The notes under the pieces were generated by a model. It searched no databases, was not told the DNA's origin, and saw only the letters and a program-made list of their open reading frames with translations. A stretch of DNA of 5,305 nt, from assembly GCA_017883485.1 (NCBI GenBank), contig JADGNM010000204.1, forward strand, positions 1 to 5,305, in the 5' to 3' direction. The first letter of the stretch is position 1. The number at the start of each line of letters is the position of its first letter. This document shows, piece by piece, positions 1 to 4,328 of the stretch. A program made the position numbers and the translations under genes. This DNA is from Methanosarcina sp. GTDB taxonomy: Archaea; Halobacteriota; Methanosarcinia; Methanosarcinales; Methanosarcinaceae.

Positions 1-47
1 CAAAGCAGCTTATGGTGGTTTGGAATCACATCCTGTAATGCGAATCC

Positions 48-69
48 GGGGGACCTACCCCCATCTTTT
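48..69 (+). terminator. GGGGG/CCCCC hairpin with T-rich tail, possible end of an upstream gene
   Basis: Bases 48-52 (GGGGG) pair perfectly with 58-62 (CCCCC) around the five-base loop ACCTA, and ATCTTTTCTG follows. A GC-only stem with a T-rich tail resembles an intrinsic terminator on the plus strand, so a gene or structured RNA may end here after entering from the left edge. Reading frames enter from the left and close at TAG 73-75 and TGA 101-103, but neither tail gives a protein end I recognise. It could also be the closing stem of an RNA gene. Inference from local structure only. Confidence 0.35.
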
Positions 70-79
70 CTGTAGCATA

Positions 80-107
80 GCACATTTAGTGCATCAATAC
101 TGATGCA
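80..107. repeat. two overlapping small inverted repeats upstream of the HEAT gene
   Basis: TGCATCA at 90-96 and TGATGCA at 101-107 form a perfect 7-bp stem with the four-base loop ATAC. A second, smaller stem, GCAC 80-83 with GTGC 89-92, shares bases 90-92 with the first, so the two cannot form together. They lie 67 bases or more upstream of the HEAT-repeat gene. They could be a regulator binding site or mRNA structure; nothing in the sequence decides which. Confidence 0.35.
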
Positions 108-173
108 TAAATGAGCTTTCTTGGCACACCGTGACCCTCCGCGCTCCCAAGTAATAAAAAAAGATAAAGTATA

Positions 174-1730
174 ATGTCCGACGTTCGATGGAAAGTTTCT
201 CTCTTATTCGCAATTATCACTCTTTCTATATTTTTCTCCATTTATTGGAATAGTGATGGGATTTTGGAAAGCATTGGAAATCAAACTCACACCCAAGCGG
301 GGGAGGCTAACGCTTCAAACTCCAGCATTTTAAGTAAAGCCCAAATCCCTGATCTGATATATAAGCTGGAAACTGGTAATAATGATACTAAATTAGATGT
401 CGCATCCAAACTTGGAAGACTCGGGAAACCTGCAGCCAACGCTCTTGCAGAAGAAATTGAGACAAACAACTCGAGTTCAGAAGGAGTAAATAGTTACATG
501 CTGCTTGCTCTCCTTGAAACCAGAGACGGGAGATCAGAACAAATTCTTTCCGAAAACCTTGGAAAAAAAGTAGCTCTAAAGAATACCACAGCCGGGAGTA
601 CAGTTGAAGGACAGACAGGGAGAGAAATGTCAGAAGACACTCTGCAAGCTTTGAAAGCAAAAGATAAAGACATGAGAAAGCGCCTTGCAGATTCCATTGA
701 TCGTGAATACGGAAACAAAACGGATGCTCTTGAAAATGCCCTCAAATCAGAAGAACAGAACTCAAGTATCTATACTCCCTTCGCATTTTCAGAATTCGGA
801 CCTCAGGAGTCAGGAAGTGAAACTGAAAAACTCCTTAAGGCTCTTAAAAGCGGAAATGGAGCCATAAGGATTGCAGCTATGATGGCTCTTGGAGAAAGTA
901 AAGAAAAGGCTGCAATAGACCCCTTAAATGATATTATACTTCGGGATTATCCCCTCGCAAAAAACAGTGCGATCATCGCTCTTGGAGAGATTGGGGATGA
1001 AAGGGCAGTAGAAATCCTGCTGAAACAAATGCAGAGTGACAGCGAATCCACCAGGAGCAATGTTGCGATTGCCCTTGGGAAAATAGGAACAGAAAAAGCC
1101 TTACCACATCTACTCGCGAGACTGAGAGATGCAAGCGCCGGAGTAAGAAGTAACTCAGCTCTCGCACTTGCGAGAATAGGAAACGAGACAGCAGTAGATC
1201 CCCTGATTGGAGTCCTGGAAAGCGGAAAGGGTCTCCAAGGAAAAGCACAAGATAGTACAAATGCAAATGTAGATGTTAGAAAGAGTGCTATCCTTGCTCT
1301 TGGAGAACTGGGAGATACCAGAGCTACGGAGGATTTAATCGGTATACTGACCGATAAAGACGAAAAGAACGTTGTAAGGACAGCTGCGGCCTCGGCCCTG
1401 GGAGAAATAGGAGATCCCAAAGCCGTAGAAACTCTCAAAAAGGTAATTGATGACAAAAGCGTAGATAATAGAATCAAAAAGAAAGCTCTTCTTGCTCTTA
1501 ACAAAACCAAAAGCCAGGAAGTTGCAGGAATTCTTATAGGAAAACTTGGAGACAAAGAATTTGGAGCTATTGCCAGAGAAGCTCTTATAAATATGGGAGA
1601 AACGGCAGTTGATCCTCTAATAGGAAACCTGAAAACCGCAGATAAGAAAATTAAAAATGAAACCGCCTTGATTCTGATTGAAATCGGAAATCCGAGAGCA
1701 ATTAAGCCTCTTATTCTGGCTTATCAGTAA
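174..1730 (+). CDS. membrane-anchored HEAT-repeat (PBS lyase-type) protein
   Basis: This 518-residue protein is probably a binding scaffold; no catalytic motif is visible. Residues about 8-25 are a hydrophobic segment (LLFAIITLSIFFSIYW) after a short start with two basic residues, consistent with a signal anchor that places the rest outside the membrane. A polar, Ser/Asn-rich stretch follows. A first HEAT-like unit sits near 74-91, and from about 231 to the end there are roughly nine units of about 30 residues, with cores such as ALGEIGDERAVEIL (269-282), ALGKIGTEKALPHL (300-313) and ALGEIGDPKAVETL (408-421). About eleven N-X-S/T sequons, for example at 36, 46, 49, 70, 99, 137, 181, 196 and 337, fit an exposed archaeal surface protein. 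ATG 174 is chosen because an in-frame TAA lies at 165-167 and only this start keeps the membrane segment. No strong Shine-Dalgarno site precedes it. HEAT repeats of this type mediate protein contacts and also occur in phycobilin lyases, but lyase activity is not implied. The partner is unknown. Confidence 0.88.
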   Translation: MSDVRWKVSLLFAIITLSIFFSIYWNSDGILESIGNQTHTQAGEANASNSSILSKAQIPDLIYKLETGNNDTKLDVASKLGRLGKPAANALAEEIETNNSSSEGVNSYMLLALLETRDGRSEQILSENLGKKVALKNTTAGSTVEGQTGREMSEDTLQALKAKDKDMRKRLADSIDREYGNKTDALENALKSEEQNSSIYTPFAFSEFGPQESGSETEKLLKALKSGNGAIRIAAMMALGESKEKAAIDPLNDIILRDYPLAKNSAIIALGEIGDERAVEILLKQMQSDSESTRSNVAIALGKIGTEKALPHLLARLRDASAGVRSNSALALARIGNETAVDPLIGVLESGKGLQGKAQDSTNANVDVRKSAILALGELGDTRATEDLIGILTDKDEKNVVRTAAASALGEIGDPKAVETLKKVIDDKSVDNRIKKKALLALNKTKSQEVAGILIGKLGDKEFGAIAREALINMGETAVDPLIGNLKTADKKIKNETALILIEIGNPRAIKPLILAYQ

Positions 1731-1754
1731 TTAAAAAATCAAATAAAAAGCGGC

Positions 1755-1777
1755 TGAAAAAGCCTCATCCTTTTTCA
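1755..1777 (+). terminator. candidate terminator hairpin after the HEAT gene
   Basis: TGAAAAAG at 1755-1762 is perfectly complementary to CTTTTTCA at 1770-1777, with the seven-base loop CCTCATC. It begins 24 bases after the HEAT gene stop, and the DNA after it is T-rich (ATTTCAGGTTATTTATT). The position fits a 3' end for the plus-strand gene, but the stem is mostly A-T, so its strength is uncertain. Confidence 0.4.
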
Positions 1778-1800
1778 TTTCAGGTTATTTATTCCCGAGA

Positions 1801-1890
1801 TTATCTGCTTTTAGGAATTATCTGTGCTTTTGGAAATTATAGTACTTTGAAACTTATTGTACTTTAATAGATTATTTGTACTTTTGGGAG
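1801..1890. repeat. five degenerate tandem repeats of 17-19 bp
   Basis: Five units start at 1801, 1818, 1837, 1854 and 1872, spaced 17, 19, 17 and 18 bases apart. Each begins TTAT and contains an optional TG, then (GTA or GTG)CTTT and an A/G-rich end; a rough consensus is TTATNTGTACTTTTGGAA. Unit 2 reads TTATCTGTGCTTTTGGAA and unit 5 reads TTATTTGTACTTTTGGGA. Units 3 and 4 are the most diverged. The array fills the gap between the converging HEAT and tpiA genes. Plus-strand transcripts would carry regularly spaced U-runs, so a role in transcript 3' ends is possible. It could also be a decayed microsatellite-like array. Confidence 0.6.
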
Positions 1891-1902
1891 TGAAGTTTCA
1901 AA
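1846..1902. repeat. 10-bp inverted repeat between convergent genes
   Basis: TTTGAAACTT at 1846-1855 is the exact reverse complement of AAGTTTCAAA at 1893-1902, with a 37-base interval. The right arm lies 9 bases past the tpiA stop codon (minus strand), and the left arm is inside repeat unit 3. As RNA it would close a stem-loop enclosing units 4 and 5. On the minus strand a T-run (CTCTTTTTG) overlaps the first arm, so tpiA transcripts could end around here. Function is inferred. Confidence 0.45.
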
Positions 1903-1910
1903 AAGAGACC

Positions 1911-2579
1911 TCAAACCAGGCGAATAAGCTCCTCAAGTGCGGCTTTCGGGTCTTTTGTTTTTACAATCCCTGATGCTAAGAGTACACCCTGCGAACCAAG
2001 GTCAAGGGCTGCCCTGAGGTCTTCACCTTTTGAAATTCCGGCTCCGCAAAGCACTTTTACTGCAGGGTTAATTTTTGCAACTGCCTCAACCGAGCCGCTA
2101 ACAACCTCAGGATCGGCTTTTGAGACTGGAATTCCGCTACCTATAAGCTCCGGAGGCTCAATTGCAACATAATCTGGATTAAGAGCTGCGCCTGCTACCG
2201 TGGTTGGTACATTGTTGGTACAGATAACTGTCCTGAGCCCGAATTCCTTTGCCGCTTCCAGGGAAGCTTCAATCTCTGCAAGAGTCAGACGCCTTTCAGA
2301 ATGGTTGATAAGAGTCCCGACAGCTCCTGCTTCTTTTATGCATTTTCCGAAAATATGTCCTGTGAAGCTGCCTGCCTCTATTCCGTCAAGATGCTGGGAA
2401 AAAACAGGAAGCTCAACTTCAGAGGCTACCCTGTAAATGTCCGGAATCTGGGGAGCTACTGCAATTTCAATACCCGAATCTTCAGATACCGTTTTGCAGG
2501 CTTTTGCAATCTCAACTGCTCCCTGGCCTGTACCCTGAATATATGTCTTGTAATTCAGTAAAATAAATGGTAAACCCAA
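1911..2579 (-). CDS. tpiA: triosephosphate isomerase, archaeal type
   Basis: TpiA interconverts dihydroxyacetone phosphate and glyceraldehyde 3-phosphate in the cytoplasm, in glycolysis and gluconeogenesis. The protein is 222 residues, the usual size of the short archaeal form and smaller than the roughly 250 residues of bacterial and eukaryotic enzymes. Visible active-site elements are Asn9 and Lys11 in LLNYKTY, the catalytic His93 in INHSERR (91-97), the catalytic Glu141 in AIEPPELIGSG (139-149), and phosphate-binding turns at GAGIS (179-183) and LLASG (200-204). All key residues are present, so it should be active. The start is TTG at 2579-2577: AGGAGG lies seven bases upstream, and the protein has no other Met. 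It lies 154 bases downstream of fae-hps on the same strand. That gap holds a possible TATA box and a strong hairpin, so it may have its own promoter, with readthrough from fae-hps also possible. Confidence 0.96.
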   Translation of the reverse strand: MGLPFILLNYKTYIQGTGQGAVEIAKACKTVSEDSGIEIAVAPQIPDIYRVASEVELPVFSQHLDGIEAGSFTGHIFGKCIKEAGAVGTLINHSERRLTLAEIEASLEAAKEFGLRTVICTNNVPTTVAGAALNPDYVAIEPPELIGSGIPVSKADPEVVSGSVEAVAKINPAVKVLCGAGISKGEDLRAALDLGSQGVLLASGIVKTKDPKAALEELIRLV

Positions 2580-2586
2580 GAAATAC

Positions 2587-2592
2587 CCTCCT
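2587..2592 (-). promoter_or_regulatory. strong Shine-Dalgarno site fixing the TTG start of tpiA
   Basis: The minus strand reads AGGAGG here, followed by seven bases (GTATTTC) and then TTG. The match to the 16S rRNA 3' end is strong and the spacing normal, which supports TTG as the initiation codon. Confidence 0.8.
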
Positions 2593-2613
2593 GAAAAGTG
2601 AAAAAGGAAGTGG

Positions 2614-2643
2614 AAGAGAAGCGTAAATTTAACGCTTTCTCTT
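2614..2643 (-). other. long bulged hairpin in the tpiA leader
   Basis: AAGAGAAGCGT at 2614-2624 pairs with ACGCTTTCTCTT at 2632-2643: 11 base pairs with one bulged T and a seven-base AAATTTA loop. In the minus-strand transcript the stem lies about 35 bases upstream of the tpiA start and is followed by the pyrimidine-rich stretch CCACTTCCTTTTTCAC. Two readings fit: an intrinsic terminator for fae-hps, or structure at the 5' end of the tpiA mRNA. If the TATA candidate at 2668-2675 is used, transcription would start at about the first arm. Confidence 0.5.
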
Positions 2644-2665
2644 GTAACATTATGCTGAAGGTTTT

Positions 2666-2675
2666 GTTATACTTT
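2666..2675 (-). promoter_or_regulatory. candidate TATA box for tpiA
   Basis: The minus strand reads AAAGTATAAC, preceded by the A-rich CAAAAGT, which could act as a TFB recognition element. A start about 25 bases downstream would fall near 2643, giving a leader of roughly 65 bases that contains the hairpin and the AGGAGG site. The match to the methanogen consensus (TTTATATA) is imperfect. Confidence 0.3.
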
Positions 2676-2733
2676 ACTTTTGGCAGCCTTTTTATCAGCC
2701 ATTTAACAGCTTTTTAAGGATTTTAGGATCTGC

Positions 2734-3912
2734 TCAGAAGTCCGTCATAATTCTGAACTGATCAATTTCAGGCTTGTTAAGGCTGTTGATGAACTGCTCG
2801 GCAACTTCCCTGACGTCTTTTGCATTAGTGATCGCACGTCCGACCACAAGAATGTCAGCACCCTGGCTCAGAGCCACAGGCACCTTGTCAAGGCGGACTC
2901 CGCCTGCAATAGCAATCAAAGCCTTTGGAGCAGCCTTCTTGATTTCGGCAATATTGCCCCAGGCATGTTCGGTATTTTCGACATCAATTCCCCGGTGTAG
3001 TTCAATGACATCGGGCATAACCTTAAGCTGTTTTAAGACGGAAATCGGGTCGTGCTGGTTAAGTGTGTCCATAACCGCATAGATACCTGTCTTATGAGCT
3101 TCCTCAATAAGCTTGTCAATAGTGCTGACTGGAGCAAGAGCGGAGACCACAATGGCATCGCCTGCTGCATCTGCAACCATTCTTGCTTCAAGGTTCCCTG
3201 TATCCAGTGTCTTTAAATCAGCGACAATGAAGGCATCGGGTCTGACTTGCCTTATCTTCGAAATTATGTCTATACCATAGCGTTTAATAAGGGGTGTGCC
3301 TGCTTCGATGATCACATGGTCACTATTAGGAATCTGGGAGATGGCAGATAGTGCAAATTCCAGGTTGGGATTGTCAAAGGCAATCTGCAAGTAGGGGGGG
3401 TCCCAGAGCCTTGTGACTTTGAAGCCCATTATGGCATGGGTAGATTTATTGCTCTCCTCGAGTACTTTGTCAATACTGGGGAAGCCTTCCAGAGCACGCT
3501 TGATTGCGAGTTTTGTGGCTCCGTAATTGTACCTGTAAATCTTATTATAATCTTGAGCCTCTGGATGGATGAAGACGCTTGCTATAATAACAAGGTCTTC
3601 AACCTGGTCTTTTGAGATTATTCCTTCTTCGACAGAGTCGGCAACTGCCTTTGCAACCGCTGTCTGGGCAGGTCCGAAAATCTTTGCCGCCTGCTCCATG
3701 TTCTTTACCGTAACCTTTGGGATTATGAGGGTTGAAGGTTTGGGCGGAAGGTTTGGCCTGATCACTGACAGGAGGGGGGTGTGTCCTGCTGAAAGCTGAG
3801 TCAAGCCGTTTGCAAAAGCCTGTCCTACGGGACCGCTCTTGTCTCCTATCATTAAATCGACATGGGCAAGTTCTGAGCCCTGCCCCATTAATGCTTCTCC
3901 GATCTGAAACAT
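2734..3912 (-). CDS. fae-hps: bifunctional formaldehyde-activating enzyme / 3-hexulose-6-phosphate synthase
   Basis: This 392-residue cytoplasmic fusion protein has an N-terminal Fae domain (about 1-165), which condenses formaldehyde with tetrahydromethanopterin (the sarcinapterin form in Methanosarcina) to give the methylene derivative. The C-terminal Hps domain (about 173-392) interconverts 3-hexulose 6-phosphate with ribulose 5-phosphate and formaldehyde. Fae has the catalytic His17 in AHVDLMIG (16-23) and conserved blocks [16 protein letters not shown] (33-48) and [16 protein letters not shown] (126-141). Hps is a (beta/alpha)8 barrel of the OMP decarboxylase superfamily, with Glu203 in [13 protein letters not shown], the Asp232-x-Lys234-x-x-Asp237 signature in ADLKTLDTG, His306 in ELHRGID, and phosphate-binding loops IAGGVR (335-340) and VVGRAIT (356-362). 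In archaea lacking the oxidative pentose phosphate pathway, this activity supplies ribulose 5-phosphate, and the fused Fae can capture the released formaldehyde. The hexulose-phosphate isomerase partner is not in the window. ATG 3912 is supported by GAGGT five bases upstream. Confidence 0.96.
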   Translation of the reverse strand: MFQIGEALMGQGSELAHVDLMIGDKSGPVGQAFANGLTQLSAGHTPLLSVIRPNLPPKPSTLIIPKVTVKNMEQAAKIFGPAQTAVAKAVADSVEEGIISKDQVEDLVIIASVFIHPEAQDYNKIYRYNYGATKLAIKRALEGFPSIDKVLEESNKSTHAIMGFKVTRLWDPPYLQIAFDNPNLEFALSAISQIPNSDHVIIEAGTPLIKRYGIDIISKIRQVRPDAFIVADLKTLDTGNLEARMVADAAGDAIVVSALAPVSTIDKLIEEAHKTGIYAVMDTLNQHDPISVLKQLKVMPDVIELHRGIDVENTEHAWGNIAEIKKAAPKALIAIAGGVRLDKVPVALSQGADILVVGRAITNAKDVREVAEQFINSLNKPEIDQFRIMTDF

Positions 3913-3917
3913 GTTTG

Positions 3918-3922
3918 ACCTC
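3918..3922 (-). promoter_or_regulatory. Shine-Dalgarno site of fae-hps
   Basis: The minus strand reads GAGGT, then five bases (CAAAC), then the ATG at 3912-3910. This confirms the start and is the only purine-rich core close to it. Confidence 0.7.
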
Positions 3923-4018
3923 GTAAATATGCTAATGTGATTTTACAATATGATTTGTGAAATATGTGATATTTACGTGATATGTAAAATTTGCGCGATG
4001 TAATTTATTGATAAATTA
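3922..4018 (-). other. fae-hps leader with several small inverted and direct repeats
   Basis: This AT-rich stretch contains CGTAAATAT (3922-3930), exactly complementary to ATATTTACG (3969-3977). The first arm overlaps the Shine-Dalgarno site by one base and is otherwise immediately upstream of it. There is also a perfect palindrome, TAATTTAT-TG-ATAAATTA (4001-4018), and three related words on the plus strand: ATGTGATTTTAC (3935-3946), ATGTGATATTTAC (3964-3976) and ACGTGATATGTAA (3975-3987). If transcription starts upstream at about 4010-4062, much of this would be 5' untranslated RNA and could affect ribosome access. The words could instead be operator-like sites. The sequence alone does not decide. 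Confidence 0.4.
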
Positions 4019-4032
4019 TGTGTCCGGATAAA

Positions 4033-4040
4033 TTTATATC
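4033..4040 (+). promoter_or_regulatory. TTTATATC box with a good BRE, pointing right
   Basis: On the plus strand GATAAA (4027-4032) directly precedes TTTATATC. GATAAA fits the archaeal TFB recognition pattern RNWAAW. As a promoter it would start RNA near 4064 toward the recombinase, 265 bases before its ATG. The site is also the reverse complement of the box at 4086-4093, so its direction is ambiguous. Confidence 0.3.
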
Positions 4041-4085
4041 GAATTAAGTACAGGCATAACCCTTTTGTCTGCTAAATGCCAGCTT

Positions 4086-4093
4086 GATATAAA
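4086..4093 (-). promoter_or_regulatory. candidate TATA box for fae-hps
   Basis: The minus strand reads TTTATATC, one base off the methanogen TATA consensus TTTATATA. A start about 24 bases downstream would give a leader near 150 bases, long but not unusual for Methanosarcina. The alternative is GATATAAATT on the minus strand at 4040-4031, which would give a leader near 100 bases. I cannot choose between them with confidence. Confidence 0.35.
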
Positions 4094-4284
4094 TAATCTC
4101 GTATTGTCCTGAAAGTCTTTCCAAATTCCTACTTGAAAAGTTCTCAATTTTTTAAATCCTCTATAGGGCCTTGCGATTTCGATTCTGAAATCCAGAACTG
4201 CTGAAAACTCCCTTTAGAGGGAAATTTTAGGACGCATATCAATCAGGACACAGGCTTCGCACCTTGGAGAAATAGGCCGACAGG

Positions 4285-4290
4285 TATATA
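4285..4290 (+). promoter_or_regulatory. candidate TATA box for the recombinase
   Basis: TATATA lies about 40 bases upstream of the ATG at 4329. A start about 25 bases downstream would leave a short leader just containing the AGGTGA ribosome site. The bases before it (GACAGG) are not a good A-rich BRE. Confidence 0.35.
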
Positions 4291-4316
4291 CTTCAATAGA
4301 GTAATAGATCATTCCC

Positions 4317-4322
4317 AGGTGA
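4317..4322 (+). promoter_or_regulatory. Shine-Dalgarno site of the recombinase
   Basis: AGGTGA lies six bases upstream of ATG 4329 and matches the anti-Shine-Dalgarno complement AGGAGGTGATC. Its last three bases (TGA 4320-4322) are an in-frame stop, so translation cannot begin further upstream in this frame. Confidence 0.75.
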
Positions 4323-4328
4323 CAATAT

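Larger units (their letters stand above)
3913..4328. other. 416-base gene-free region between fae-hps and the recombinase
   Basis: No open frame of useful length and no tRNA is visible. The left part is the fae-hps leader. Candidate TATA boxes lie at 4033-4040 and 4086-4093. Further right are two small perfect hairpins, GATTTC/GAAATC (4175-4180 with 4187-4192) and TCCCT/AGGGA (4209-4213 with 4218-4222). The second is followed by AATTTT and could be a weak plus-strand terminator. The right end carries the TATATA and AGGTGA signals of the recombinase. I see no tRNA-derived attachment site or insertion-sequence ends. Confidence 0.6.

Noticed and set aside
1..70. 3' end of a tRNA, SRP RNA or RNase P RNA
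   Set aside because: GCAGCTTAT and CCTGTAATGC recall bits of RNase P and SRP RNA, but spacing to the final stem does not fit, no T-arm can be drawn, and the SRP GGAA...AGCAG element is not complete. Left as an unidentified possible 3' end.
947..1555. 202-codon open frame antisense to the HEAT gene
   Set aside because: It lies entirely opposite clear HEAT repeats. Its Ser/Leu/Arg/Ala-rich composition is what the repeated HEAT codons give in reverse, and it has no ribosome site or recognisable domain.
1801..1890. CRISPR array
   Set aside because: The units are short, degenerate and directly adjacent, with no unique spacers and no cas genes.
2200..2561. Two plus-strand open frames over tpiA
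   Set aside because: They overlap the intact, catalytically complete TpiA on the other strand and resemble no known protein.
3913..4328. Insertion-sequence remnant or tRNA att site next to the integrase
   Set aside because: Only short, unrelated inverted repeats are present; there is no transposase fragment, matched terminal repeats or tRNA 3' end.
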